From: JAWKXU01 sp020446465
Lineage (GTDB): Bacteria; Pseudomonadota; Alphaproteobacteria; Sphingomonadales; Sphingomonadaceae
Assembly: GCA_041396845.1 (NCBI GenBank)
Contig: JAWKXU010000002.1
Coordinates: forward strand, 496,001 to 560,000
Length of the DNA: 64,000 nucleotides
Direction of reading: 5' to 3'
The position numbers and the translations under genes were made by a program. Positions 52,471 to 61,515 of this stretch are shown here, piece by piece; the stretch's first letter is position 1; every line of letters begins with the position of its first letter. The notes below the pieces were generated by a model, which worked only from the letters and a program-made list of their open reading frames with translations, made no database searches and was not told where the DNA came from.

Positions 52471-52974
52471 ATGAAATATCCGGTTTCCATGCCTGCGACC
52501 CGGCGCGGTGCCTTGTCATGGCTGGGCATTGCCGCGACGGCTCCGTTCTTGTCCGCCTGTGGAAGCGGCGAAGCACGGGCGGGCACTTTCCGCGTCCACT
52601 ATACCGAAGCGGAGTGGCGGCGGAGGCTTAGCCCGGAGGCCTTTCACATCTTGCGCGAAGAAGGCACGGAACGCCCGTTCAGTTCGCCGCTCAACAAGGA
52701 AAAGCGCAAGGGCACGTTCCATTGTGCAGGCTGTGGCAGTCCGCTTTTTTCCTCCCGCACCAAATATGACAGCGGAACTGGCTGGCCAAGTTTCTGGAAA
52801 CCGTTGAGCCTTGCCATCGGCACGACGAAGGATTTCAAGCTCGTCTATATGCGGATCGAAGTGCATTGCGCGACGTGCGGCGGGCATCTCGGCCATGTTT
52901 TCGACGATGGGCCAAAACCAACAGGTTTGCGTTATTGCATCAACGGTGCGGCGATGCGCTTTCGCCCGGCCTGA
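52471..52974 (+). CDS. msrB: exported peptide-methionine (R)-S-oxide reductase
   Basis: Repairs oxidised methionine, 167 aa from ATG 52471. The N-terminus has a twin-arginine-like TRRGALSWLGIA and a lipobox-like LSAC (C30), so the enzyme is probably carried to the periplasm and lipid-anchored. Zinc cysteines are in CAGC and CATC; the catalytic Cys is in GLRYCINGAAMRF. Most bacterial MsrB proteins are cytosolic, so the export signal is unusual, though known in alphaproteobacteria. Confidence 0.9.
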   Translation: MKYPVSMPATRRGALSWLGIAATAPFLSACGSGEARAGTFRVHYTEAEWRRRLSPEAFHILREEGTERPFSSPLNKEKRKGTFHCAGCGSPLFSSRTKYDSGTGWPSFWKPLSLAIGTTKDFKLVYMRIEVHCATCGGHLGHVFDDGPKPTGLRYCINGAAMRFRPA

Positions 52975-52994
52975 GCAATCACAACGCCGCAGGA

Positions 52995-53639
52995 TCAGGC
53001 CACAAGCGCGGGATTTTGCAAACGCGCCACCAGCCGCGCGGTGTCGGGCACCGGAAAAGTCCGGTCCAGCGTGAGGCCGTAATTATCATCTTTGCGCCAG
53101 GCCACTGTTCCGCCCAGATCCCTGACAAGCCCGCCCGTGATCTTGATTTGCTGGCCCCGGGCAAGATGATGACTGCACCGAATGCGCGCGCCAAACTGCG
53201 AAAAGTTGAGCACAGTGGCCGGAAATGTCGCCAGCCCCACCCTGATTTGAAGCTCCGCCTCAATGGCAAAGCGCAAGGAGCGTTTGCGGTATGGCCCCCT
53301 TTCGCGGACGATCGCGGCAACGTCCTGCGGCTCGGCAAATGACAGGCCAACGCTGTCGCCATCCTGCCAGATCGCCCGGACCATGATCCGGTCACCCGTT
53401 GCGAACTCGATGTATTGCGGTTGATCGTCCGGCAACGCATGGAACACCTTGATCCGCACGCCGGATTCCGAAACGTCGCGCATCACGCACAAGAACTCGC
53501 CCGATTCGAAAACCAGCTTTGCTGCACGAATCAGCAGGCCAAGGCGTGGAGACCCGCGCCTTTCTTCCATAATGGGCTGCCGGGCGCAGCCCTCTATATC
53601 AGCCCCCGTTTCTGCGGCCTTACGTTGCACTTCTGCCAT
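52995..53639 (-). CDS. tandem PilZ-domain protein
   Basis: Predicted cyclic-di-GMP receptor, 214 aa from ATG 53639 (GGAG upstream). Two PilZ copies can be seen: the first with RRGSPR and DVSESGVRI (about 27-125), the second with RKRSLR and NFSQFGARI (about 117-205), where the usual Asp of the D/N-x-S-x-x-G motif is Asn. The first keeps all ligand residues; the second is nearly complete. No diguanylate cyclase is nearby. Confidence 0.85.
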   Translation of the reverse strand: MAEVQRKAAETGADIEGCARQPIMEERRGSPRLGLLIRAAKLVFESGEFLCVMRDVSESGVRIKVFHALPDDQPQYIEFATGDRIMVRAIWQDGDSVGLSFAEPQDVAAIVRERGPYRKRSLRFAIEAELQIRVGLATFPATVLNFSQFGARIRCSHHLARGQQIKITGGLVRDLGGTVAWRKDDNYGLTLDRTFPVPDTARLVARLQNPALVA

Positions 53640-53874
53640 CGGTTTTGCTCCACCCGATCGACGCAGCCGCGTTCCCCCAAGATCACGCCTGCCACTGGTC
53701 ATGTGTAACTGTCGGACAAAGTCGTAAATGCAGCATTAAAACCAACGCAGGGCCTTCACATAAGTTTGCCACGGGCGAGTGACAGGTGCCGGGCCACCAT
53801 CATTTTATGAAGAACAGGGGTGCCCCAACGCAAAACCTGCGCCTATGCTAGGCTGCGTGGACAAATCTCTCACC

Positions 53875-54426
53875 ATGAATGAACTGTCAGGGCATTTGCT
53901 GCTGGCGATGCCCGGAATTGGCGACTCGCGCTTCGAAAATACGGTCATTGCCATGTGCGAGCATAGCGAAGATGGGGCCTTGGGCATTGACATCGGCCAT
54001 GTTCACACAGGGATTCGGCTGCACGACATCTATGATCAGGTAGAAATTGATCCGGGTGCCGCGCCCGACTGCGACGTTTACATTGGCGGTCCGGTTGAAA
54101 CGGGCCGCGGCTTCTTCCTCCACACCCCGGATTGGCAAGGCGACGGGACGATCGCTGTTGGTGATTGGGGCGCGCTCTCCACATCACAGGCAATCCTGCA
54201 CGCGATTGCTGAAGGCCAGGGACCGCGCCGCTGGCTGATCGCACTTGGTTATGCCGGTTGGGGGCCGCATCAGCTTGACGGCGAAATGCAGCGCAATGGC
54301 TGGTATCCGGCCAAGGCGAACGAAACGCTCGTATTCGATACGCCAGCGGCAGAGCGTTGGACCGCTTGCTGGAGGGCAGAGGGCATTGACCCTTCCCTGC
54401 TTTCCGCAAGCGGGGGGACCGCCTAG
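53875..54426 (+). CDS. yqgE: YqgE/DUF179 family protein
   Basis: Conserved bacterial protein of unknown function, 183 aa from ATG 53875 (upstream ATG 53845 has a poorer site). It has the family N-terminus LSGHLLLAMPGIGDSRFENTVI, the YIGGPVETGRGFFLH segment and the FVxxGYAGWGPHQLDGE-type motif (here LIALGYAGWGPHQLDGE). The stop is followed by TAGGCGGCGTG, a short repeated sequence. Confidence 0.93.
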   Translation: MNELSGHLLLAMPGIGDSRFENTVIAMCEHSEDGALGIDIGHVHTGIRLHDIYDQVEIDPGAAPDCDVYIGGPVETGRGFFLHTPDWQGDGTIAVGDWGALSTSQAILHAIAEGQGPRRWLIALGYAGWGPHQLDGEMQRNGWYPAKANETLVFDTPAAERWTACWRAEGIDPSLLSASGGTA

Positions 54427-54895
54427 GCGGCGTGCCTAGTTGTTTGGTTTACACTCAAGCCGCACCATCAAACTCCGGGATCAAAAACCTAGGCGGCGTG
54501 GACAAATTCCGTGCGGTGACGGCAGGAGACCATCCGGGCGCTAACAAGGCGCGTAACCGCAGAAAGAGCGGGCAACTTTACGAATCAGACAACCCCACCC
54601 CCAACAAGGCATCAGGCTATCAACCACCCTTTACCTCCCCCTCAATTTTCCTGAAAAAAGTTCAGATTTACCCCCATCTCTGCCATAAGACCATTCCCCA
54701 ATTTCGCTATTTTCCATATAGTTAATAATTAAAAACGAGGATGATGCAAACAATCCCTCTTGACAAAACAGAACAAATGCTAAATTTTTTCGCACAGCTG
54801 TAATAATAGGGATCGACCGGAAAGGCCGGCCGTGACTTACAAAAAGTCGATCGCTTGCACATGACTGCATCGATCTTCAGAAGGGGAGTAGTGAA
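54427..54895. other. 469-nt noncoding, AT-rich leader upstream of the TonB receptor
   Basis: No credible gene. It contains two copies of TAGGCGGCGTG (54424 and 54491 start regions), then an AT-rich segment from about 54640 to 54800, unlike the rest of the window, holding the putative promoter listed next. A GGCCGGCC palindrome lies near 54825 in the predicted 5' leader. A TonB-receptor regulator site could be here but none is identified. Confidence 0.5.
54760..54786 (+). promoter_or_regulatory. putative sigma70 promoter of TonB receptor
   Basis: TTGACA (54760-54765) is a perfect -35; TGCTAAATT gives an extended -10 (TAAATT at 54781) with a 15-nt spacer, shorter than the usual 17. A start near 54793 would leave a leader of about 100 nt. 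Confidence 0.5.
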
Positions 54896-57445
54896 TTGAA
54901 ATACAGCAATTTTCTATTAGGGTTTGCGTCCATGGCGGCTTTGGCCACCAGCACGCAGGCGGTCATCGCGCAAGAGGAAGCCTCTGAAAGCTATGGCGTT
55001 GGCGAAATCGTCGTCACTGCGCAAAAGCGTCAGGAATCTGCCAACAAGGTCGGCATGTCGATTACCGCGCTCGCTGGCGATCAGCTGGTCAAGCAGAACA
55101 TTGTTTCTGCAGGCGAACTGGTAAAGGTCGTTCCGGGTTTCACTTTCACCGAAGCACCGCGCGGCTCGCCGGTGTTCGCAATCCGCGGTATCGGCTTTGA
55201 CGATTCAACCGTTGGCTCGGCATCGACAGTTGCGCTTTACACGGACGAAGTGCCGATCGCCTTCCCGATGGAAGCGCGCTTCCCCACGCTTGATCTTGAA
55301 CGTGTCGAAGTTCTCAAAGGGCCGCAGGGTATTCTGTTCGGGCAGAACTCAACCGCAGGCGCAATCAACTTCATCGCAGCAAAGCCGACCGACGACTTCC
55401 AGGCCGGGTTTGACGGCAGCTTTGGCCGCTTCAACCACATCCAGGCCAGCGGATTCCTGAGCGGTCCACTGACGGAGAACCTCAAGACCCGTCTTGCAGT
55501 CATGGGGCAAAAATCCACTGGCTGGCAGACCAACAACTGGGTTCGTGGCCAGGAAGGCGTGGAATATATCGATCGCACCAACCTGGGGCTTGGCACACAG
55601 CCGACGACACTCGGTCGCGATTATCAGAACAAGCTGGGCGCCAAGCGGGGCTTTGCAGCGCGCTGGATTACCGAATGGGATCCGACTTCCGATCTCAAGG
55701 TAACGCTGAACGTAAACGGCTGGGTCGACAAATCCGACACGCAGGCCGCGCAACTGCTGAATGCTTTCCCGCTTCAGCCCGCGCCTTTCGCCTATGTGCC
55801 ATATAGTTATTATCCCAAGCCGCCGCGCAATGCCCGTTCGGCCGACTGGGATCCCTATCTGAATACGGACCGTCTTCCGGCCTCTGTTGGCAAGCAGGAA
55901 AAACTCCGTCGTGATGACAGCTATATCCAGGTGTCGGGCCGGATTGATTACACTCTGACTGATAACCTGACGCTGACCTCGATTTCGTCCTATAGCCGCT
56001 ACAAGCAGAACTACGGGCTGGACGTAGACGGCACAGCGCTCAGCAACTTCTCGATCGGCGATACCTCGCGTGCGCGCACGTTCAACCAGGAAGTCCGTCT
56101 GGCGGGTGATTACGATGATCTGAAGTTCATCATCGGCGCCAACTACATGAAGGCGAAAACCCAGCAGCATAACCGCTACTACGTCGATGAATCCTCGGTC
56201 TACGTCGGTTTCATCAACAACACGGATTCCGCTGCGTTCTTCAGGCAGCCTATCCGTGACATCGCGGCCTTTGCAAATGTCGATTATACTGTCGGCCTTG
56301 TCACGCTCCATGCCGGTATTCGCTACACAGAGGACAAGCGGAGCTACACCGGCTGTACGCTGGACTATGGCGACGGCGTGCAAGGGAATGCTTTCAATAT
56401 TGTCATCCCCGGCCTCAACGCGGTCAAGGGCGTGCCAGCTGGGCTGGAATTGCCGAACATCCAGCCGGGTGCCTGCACATCGAGCAATGTTCTCACCAAA
56501 GCGGACTACGTCAGCCCGACCAACCCCAACGGCGAATATTTCTCGCCTGGGCTGGCGCACTTCAACCTGAAGGAAGACAACGTCAGCTGGCGCCTTGGTG
56601 CGGATTTCCAGGTCACACCGACCACGATGCTCTATGCCAACGTGTCGAAAGGCTACAAGTCGGGCAGCTTCCCGGCGGTCAACGTCGCCAGCAACCTGCA
56701 GCTCGAAGGGGTGAAGCAGGAATCGGTGCTCGCTTATGAAGGGGGTATCAAGGCCGGCCTGTTCGACCGTCGCGTTCAGCTGAACATTGCGGGCTTCTAT
56801 AACGATTACCGCAACAAGCAGCTGCGCGGCCGTATTCTCGACCCGTTCGGCTTCTTCGGCGTGCTCGACAAGCTGCTGAACATTCCGAAGTCGCGAGTCT
56901 ATGGCGTCGAAGCATCCTTGCAGGTTGCACCAACCTATGGTCTCAATCTCAACTTCGGCGGCACTTATGTGAATACCAAGGTCACGCGCGATTTCTTCGC
57001 TTATGACCCGGTCGGAAACCTGATCAATTACAAGGATCTGGCTTTCCCGCACACGCCGAAGTGGAACTTCACCGCTTCCGCTGATTACGAGTTCCCTGTC
57101 AGCGACAGCATGAACGTATTCATGGGCGCCAACATGCTCTATCAGGGCAAGACGATGGGGCTGTTCGCACGGCCCGAAGAAATTGCTCTTGCCGACCTCG
57201 ATCCGACAGTCTTCCCCGGCGTCAAGGTCCCGGGCGATTCCTTCAATGTGAAGTCCTATACGACAGTTGATGCCCAGCTAGGTGTCGCTGCCGAGGACGG
57301 GCAATGGAGAGCCTGGATCTGGGGCAAGAACATTTTTGATACATATTACTGGAATAACGCGACCCAGTCGTTCGATTCGATCTATCGACTGGCCGCAATG
57401 CCCGCCACTTATGGCGTCGCAGTATCGTTCCGGTTCGGTAATTGA
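54896..57445 (+). CDS. TonB-dependent outer-membrane receptor
   Basis: Active uptake channel of the outer membrane, 849 aa. TTG start with AGGGGAG upstream; a signal peptide (about 1-25) precedes the TonB box region GEIVVTAQKR and a plug domain (VFAIRGIGFDD, KGPQGILFGQNSTAGAINF), then the 22-stranded barrel ending VAVSFRFGN. The sequence fits the large sphingomonad family for plant or aromatic compounds rather than siderophores, but the ligand is unknown. It starts a unit with an SDR and a monooxygenase-fold protein. Confidence 0.95.
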   Translation: MKYSNFLLGFASMAALATSTQAVIAQEEASESYGVGEIVVTAQKRQESANKVGMSITALAGDQLVKQNIVSAGELVKVVPGFTFTEAPRGSPVFAIRGIGFDDSTVGSASTVALYTDEVPIAFPMEARFPTLDLERVEVLKGPQGILFGQNSTAGAINFIAAKPTDDFQAGFDGSFGRFNHIQASGFLSGPLTENLKTRLAVMGQKSTGWQTNNWVRGQEGVEYIDRTNLGLGTQPTTLGRDYQNKLGAKRGFAARWITEWDPTSDLKVTLNVNGWVDKSDTQAAQLLNAFPLQPAPFAYVPYSYYPKPPRNARSADWDPYLNTDRLPASVGKQEKLRRDDSYIQVSGRIDYTLTDNLTLTSISSYSRYKQNYGLDVDGTALSNFSIGDTSRARTFNQEVRLAGDYDDLKFIIGANYMKAKTQQHNRYYVDESSVYVGFINNTDSAAFFRQPIRDIAAFANVDYTVGLVTLHAGIRYTEDKRSYTGCTLDYGDGVQGNAFNIVIPGLNAVKGVPAGLELPNIQPGACTSSNVLTKADYVSPTNPNGEYFSPGLAHFNLKEDNVSWRLGADFQVTPTTMLYANVSKGYKSGSFPAVNVASNLQLEGVKQESVLAYEGGIKAGLFDRRVQLNIAGFYNDYRNKQLRGRILDPFGFFGVLDKLLNIPKSRVYGVEASLQVAPTYGLNLNFGGTYVNTKVTRDFFAYDPVGNLINYKDLAFPHTPKWNFTASADYEFPVSDSMNVFMGANMLYQGKTMGLFARPEEIALADLDPTVFPGVKVPGDSFNVKSYTTVDAQLGVAAEDGQWRAWIWGKNIFDTYYWNNATQSFDSIYRLAAMPATYGVAVSFRFGN

Positions 57446-57452
57446 TGAAAAC

Positions 57453-57484
57453 CTGCCTGCCTTGCAGAACTGCAAGGCAGGCAG
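57453..57484 (+). terminator. 14-bp perfect hairpin after TonB receptor gene
   Basis: Arms CTGCCTGCCTTGCA and TGCAAGGCAGGCAG with loop GAAC start eight bases after the receptor stop. There is no T-run, so it may stabilise the receptor mRNA 3' end and allow read-through to the SDR gene. Confidence 0.65.
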
Positions 57485-57694
57485 ATACTTCGCCAGATGA
57501 TCCTGCCTGTGAAGTCGGGATCAGGCGATAAAGGCAGTTCTCCCCGATTGCGGAGTCTATCGGGTATTTCCCGCAACTGCCTCCCCTTCCTTCTTCGCTG
57601 ACGTCGCCTGGAGTCAGTTGCCACTCGACGAGCGGGTGTTCTGCTGACAAGGATGTCGCACATATCGTGACAGTCTGATGCACGGAGAGGAAAC

Positions 57695-58459
57695 ATGACC
57701 AGACTAAAAGGTAAAGTCGCACTGATTACAGGTGCTGCTGGCGGCATTGGCGCGGCAACAGCGCGTGCGATGTACGATGAAGGCGCAAAGCTGGTGCTGT
57801 GCGACCTTGAAGGCAGCGGTCAGGCCGCGCTCGCCCGCGAATTTGGCGACAGGGCTATCGCCTGCGACATGGACGTGACGAGCGAGGAAGAAACGGCCAA
57901 CACTGTCAGGGCTGCGCAGGATGCGTTCGGCCATATCGACATTGCCGTCCTGAATGCCGGCACGGAAGGCGCCGTCGGCGCCATTGGCGAGACACCGCTA
58001 AGCAATTTCGACAAGGTCATGGAAATCAACGTCCGCGGTGTTTTCATCGGTCTGTCAGCCATTATGCCCGTGATGAAATCCGGGCCGGGCGGATCAATCG
58101 TCATCCTGTCGTCGGTGGCGGGCCGTCGCGGCACCGCCAATGTGTCTCCCTATGTCACCAGCAAACATGCCGTTGTCGGCCTGATGAAATGCGCTGCGCT
58201 GGAAGGTGCGGAAAATGGAATCCGCGTCAACACGGTCAACCCTGGGCCGATCACAACCCGCATGATGGAATCGCTGGAAGAAGGGTTTGCGCCCGGTGCA
58301 CCGCAAGACGCCAAGGCCGCCTTGCTGACCAATATACCGATGGGCCGATACGGCACGGCAGAAGAAGTTGCAGCCTTCATCACCTTCCTGTCCAGCGATG
58401 ATGCTTCATACTGCTCAGGCAATATCTATGGCGTCGATGGCGGATTGACCGCCGGCTAA
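57695..58459 (+). CDS. short-chain dehydrogenase/reductase
   Basis: NAD(P)-dependent oxidoreductase, 254 aa. The cofactor motif TGAAGGIGAA, NAG (VLNAGTEG), the catalytic Ser in ILSSVAG and YVTSK (Y-x3-K) are intact. GGAGAGG precedes ATG 57695. Asp in CDLEGS after the second strand favours NAD over NADP. The gene is 28 nt before the monooxygenase-fold gene, so the two are probably co-transcribed. Substrate unknown, perhaps the compound taken up by the TonB receptor. Confidence 0.93.
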   Translation: MTRLKGKVALITGAAGGIGAATARAMYDEGAKLVLCDLEGSGQAALAREFGDRAIACDMDVTSEEETANTVRAAQDAFGHIDIAVLNAGTEGAVGAIGETPLSNFDKVMEINVRGVFIGLSAIMPVMKSGPGGSIVILSSVAGRRGTANVSPYVTSKHAVVGLMKCAALEGAENGIRVNTVNPGPITTRMMESLEEGFAPGAPQDAKAALLTNIPMGRYGTAEEVAAFITFLSSDDASYCSGNIYGVDGGLTAG

Positions 58460-58486
58460 CGCAACGCCCGCAAAGGAGAAACAGTA

Positions 58487-58774
58487 GTGATTATCGAACG
58501 CGCAGAACTTCCCGTCAAAGAAGGCATGGAAGATGAATTTGCGAGCGCCATGCGTGACCGTGCCCTTGCCATCCTTGGTTCTGCGCCGGGATGCATTTCC
58601 CTGCGTTTTGGGCGCGGGGTGGAATCGCCTTCCACCTTTATTCTGCTGATAGAGTGGGACTCGGTTCAGGCGCACATGGATTTTCGGGACACCGAAGCCT
58701 TCGGTGAATTCGCGTCCATAACACGAGACTTCTATGCTGACGCACCGAGAATGGAACACTTCGACATAGACTGA
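58487..58774 (+). CDS. antibiotic-biosynthesis-monooxygenase (ABM) family protein
   Basis: Small dimeric alpha+beta-barrel protein, 95 aa, GTG start with AGGAGA upstream. The ABM fold is indicated by ELPVKEGMEDEFASAM, PGCISLRFGRG and FILLIEWDSVQAHMDFRDTEAF. Members oxidise quinone-like molecules or degrade haem without metal cofactors; the exact activity cannot be read here. Third gene of the TonB receptor unit. Confidence 0.85.
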   Translation: MIIERAELPVKEGMEDEFASAMRDRALAILGSAPGCISLRFGRGVESPSTFILLIEWDSVQAHMDFRDTEAFGEFASITRDFYADAPRMEHFDID

Positions 58775-58782
58775 TCAATCAT

Positions 58783-58817
58783 GTGCGGGGGGCGCCTCTC
58801 ACCAAGGCACCCCGCAC
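58783..58817 (+). terminator. hairpin after ABM gene
   Basis: Arms GTGCGGGG and CCCCGCAC extended by GCC/GGC pairs lie about eight bases after the ABM stop. No T-run, but a typical position for the end of the receptor-SDR-ABM unit. Confidence 0.6.
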
Positions 58818-58875
58818 GTCTGACGCAGATCTCCGACCTATAGCGTTTCGTGAGCAAATTGACTCGGCAGAAACG

Positions 58876-58919
58876 CTACAGGTTTTTGATTTTCCGCATT
58901 TCCTGGCCGGAAAAGTCTA
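58876..58919 (+). repeat. dispersed intergenic repeat, copy A
   Basis: These 44 nt match the reverse complement of 16370-16413 at 37 positions. They are preceded by a separate hairpin (TAGCGTTTC 58841-58849, GAAACGCTA 58870-58878). The last three bases are the stop codon of hslU read on the other strand. Confidence 0.65.
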
Positions 58920-60215
58920 GAGAATATACTTTGAAAGGTCGGTATTGCTGGCAAGGCCGGACAAACGCTCGCGCACATAGGCCGCGTCGATTGTCACCGT
59001 TTCGCCCTTCCGGTCCTCAGCCTCGAAGCTGAGTTCTTCCAGCAGCTTTTCCATCACGGTCTGCAAGCGGCGCGCGCCGATATTTTCGACGCTTTCGTTC
59101 ACTTGCGCGGCGATCTGCGCGACTTCGCCAATCGCGTCCTCCGCCATTTCAACCGTAACCTCCTCGGTCGCGAGCAAGGCACGATATTGCGTCACGAGAT
59201 TGGCCCGCGTGTCAGAAAGGATCGCGCGGAAATCGGCTTCGGTCAGGGCTGCAAGTTCGACCCGGATCGGCAAACGCCCTTGCAGTTCGGGCAGCATGTC
59301 GCTGGGCTTTGCCACATGAAAAGCGCCGCTGGCGATAAACAGGACATGGTCCGTCTTCATCGGGCCATACTTCGTGGCAACCGTCGTTCCTTCGATCAGC
59401 GGCAGCAGATCGCGCTGCACACCTTCCCGACTGACAGAGCCGCCGCGCACATCGCTGACGGCAATCTTGTCAATCTCGTCGAGAAAAACGATGCCGTTGG
59501 TTTCGGCATTCTGGAGCGCGACGCGGGCGACATCATCCTGATCGAGCCGCTTTTCCGATTCCTCGTCCACCAGCTTGTCCCAGGCATCGGGAACCTTGAG
59601 CTTGCGCCGTTTGCGATTCTGCCCGCCAAAAGCCTTGCCCATAATGTCGGACAAGTTGATCATGCCGACCGAGCCACCCATGCCGGGAATCTCCATTGGC
59701 ATGTTGGGGTGATCTTCCACCTCGATTTCAACTTCAACGTCGTTCATCGCGTCCTGCACGATACGCTGACGGAAACTTTCGCGCGTCGCTTCGGAGGCAC
59801 TGTCACCACACAAGGCATTCAAAAGCCGATCCATCGCGGCCTGCGACGCAGCCTCGCGCACCGCTTCGCGGCGGCGATCCTTTTCCAGCCGGATGGCTTC
59901 TTCGACCAGGTCACGCGCGATCTGTTCGACATCGCGCCCGACATAGCCGACTTCGGTGAACTTCGTGGCTTCCACCTTGACGAAAGGCGCGTCTGCCAGC
60001 TTGGCCAGTCGCCGGCTGATCTCTGTCTTGCCGCACCCCGTGGGGCCGATCATCAGGATGTTTTTGGGCGTTACCTCGTCGCGCAAATCCAGCGGCAGGC
60101 GCTGGCGGCGCCAGCGGTTACGTAAAGCGACAGCAACGGCGCGCTTTGCGTCCGCCTGCCCGATGATATGTTCGTCCAGCGCGGCGACAATCGCCTTGGG
60201 AGTGAGGTTATCCAT
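58917..60215 (-). CDS. hslU: HslU, ATPase of the HslVU protease
   Basis: AAA+ unfoldase that feeds substrates to HslV, 432 aa. It has IVAALDEHIIGQADAKRAVAVALRNR, Walker A GPTGCGKTE, Walker B IVFLDEIDKIA and the HslV-docking C-terminal tail (SKYIL). The I-domain (about 110-230) is present. It follows hslV by 5 nt. Its stop lies in a dispersed repeat. Confidence 0.97.
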   Translation of the reverse strand: MDNLTPKAIVAALDEHIIGQADAKRAVAVALRNRWRRQRLPLDLRDEVTPKNILMIGPTGCGKTEISRRLAKLADAPFVKVEATKFTEVGYVGRDVEQIARDLVEEAIRLEKDRRREAVREAASQAAMDRLLNALCGDSASEATRESFRQRIVQDAMNDVEVEIEVEDHPNMPMEIPGMGGSVGMINLSDIMGKAFGGQNRKRRKLKVPDAWDKLVDEESEKRLDQDDVARVALQNAETNGIVFLDEIDKIAVSDVRGGSVSREGVQRDLLPLIEGTTVATKYGPMKTDHVLFIASGAFHVAKPSDMLPELQGRLPIRVELAALTEADFRAILSDTRANLVTQYRALLATEEVTVEMAEDAIGEVAQIAAQVNESVENIGARRLQTVMEKLLEELSFEAEDRKGETVTIDAAYVRERLSGLASNTDLSKYIL

Positions 60216-60220
60216 AATGT

Positions 60221-60808
60221 TCAGATCGCTTCGACCGTCACACGGCCATTTGTAAAGACACAGATATCGGCAGCCACTTCCATGGCCCGGCGGGCAATGG
60301 TTTCCGCGTCATCTTCATAAGAATCGATGGCGCGGGCTGCTGCCAGGGCAAAGTTACCGCCCGACCCGATAGCCGTGATTTGCGAGTTTTCACCGCCTTC
60401 CGGTTCCAGCACATCGCCGTTGCCGGTCAACACCAGCATGGCATCGGCATCGGCCACGATCATCAGGGCTTCGAGGTTTCGCAGATACTTGTCTGTGCGC
60501 CAGTCTTTCGCCAGTTCCACCGCGGCACGCACCAGTTGCCCGTTGTGCTGTTCCAGCTTGCGTTCCAGCCGCTCAAAGAGCGTAAAGGCATCGGCCGTTG
60601 CGCCTGCGAAACCTGCGATGACCTTGCCGCCCCACGCCGTTCCTTCAGCACCGAGGCGACGAACCTTGCGGGCGTTGGGCTTCATCACCGTGTTGCCCAT
60701 CGAAACCTGGCCATCGCCGACGATAACAGTCCTGCCGCCCTTTTTCACGCCGATGATGGTGGTGCCGTGCCACTGTGTCAGGCTGTGGCTTGCCTTGCTC
60801 TCGTCCAT
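60221..60808 (-). CDS. hslV: HslV, peptidase of the HslVU protease
   Basis: Threonine peptidase with proteasome-beta fold, 195 aa from ATG 60808 (an ATG three codons earlier is possible). The catalytic Thr is in QWHGTTIIGVKKGG; the mature enzyme would start at TTIIG after removal of the leader. VIVGDGQVSMGNTVMK and SGGNFALAAARA are conserved. First gene of the hslVU pair. Confidence 0.96.
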   Translation of the reverse strand: MDESKASHSLTQWHGTTIIGVKKGGRTVIVGDGQVSMGNTVMKPNARKVRRLGAEGTAWGGKVIAGFAGATADAFTLFERLERKLEQHNGQLVRAAVELAKDWRTDKYLRNLEALMIVADADAMLVLTGNGDVLEPEGGENSQITAIGSGGNFALAAARAIDSYEDDAETIARRAMEVAADICVFTNGRVTVEAI

Positions 60809-60864
60809 GGCGGGCATATGGGAAAGTGTTGCGGCCGGTTCAAGCGCGGATCAGGCGCCCGCTA

Positions 60865-61335
60865 TTAACTGCCGCCAGCACCACCGCCTCCGCCGCCGCC
60901 AGCACCGACCGCGCCGATATTGCCGAACAGATCCTCCAGAAAAGTGCGTTCACGCCCAAGAGTCGGCGTTTTGTGGCCGTCGGGGTCGATCTTGGCGACT
61001 TGTTCCATCCCGGTGGTGCCGGTTGAAATCACGCGCCCTGCCGAATCGAAATTGACCGCAAAAACCGAATGCTCCTTGATCCGGGGGCGAGCGAAGGGCG
61101 CACGGCGCGTCGTGCTGGAAACGTAATACCACGTCGGCTCACCATATTCGCTTTTGAACGTGGGACGACCCAGAGTGCGTTCGACCGACTGCATATTGTC
61201 GAGGCCCGGCTGGATGGCCTGAACAAGCACATCTTCCGCCAGATAGCCGCGCTTATCCTTGATCGACTGGCATCCGCCAGCCGCAAGCGCCATGGCCACC
61301 AGCAGCCCTGCCCCCCATCGCGTCTTTGCCGTCAT
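60865..61335 (-). CDS. bamE: BamE lipoprotein, outer-membrane assembly
   Basis: Component of the BAM complex, 156 aa. A lipoprotein signal ends in AAGGC. The SmpA/OmlA domain shows DNMQSVERTLGRPTFKSEYGEPTWYYVSS. The start at 61335 is set by GGAG nine bases upstream. The C-terminus carries a long Gly-rich tail (about 140-156), absent in E. coli BamE but common in sphingomonads. It is divergent from the cytochrome chaperone gene. Confidence 0.93.
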   Translation of the reverse strand: MTAKTRWGAGLLVAMALAAGGCQSIKDKRGYLAEDVLVQAIQPGLDNMQSVERTLGRPTFKSEYGEPTWYYVSSTTRRAPFARPRIKEHSVFAVNFDSAGRVISTGTTGMEQVAKIDPDGHKTPTLGRERTFLEDLFGNIGAVGAGGGGGGGAGGS

Positions 61336-61515
61336 CCGCATCAACTCCAAACTTCGCACACTGCAAGGGCAATTGCCATGGCGGCAACCGGCCCTATATC
61401 GGCCAGAGCCTTACGCACCAATGACCGTTGGCGCAATGGCGCGTGGACCGGAGCGGTTGAATTGCCGCTGAACAATCGCCCACGCGCCGGGTGCCATACC
61501 AGGAGCCTGCATTCG

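Noticed and set aside
54432..54725. 97-codon frame between yqgE and the TonB receptor
   Set aside because: Composition is not protein-like, there is no ribosome site, and it runs through the AT-rich promoter region.
55349..57052. Long open frame antisense to the TonB receptor
   Set aside because: No domain or ribosome site; the receptor on the other strand is complete.
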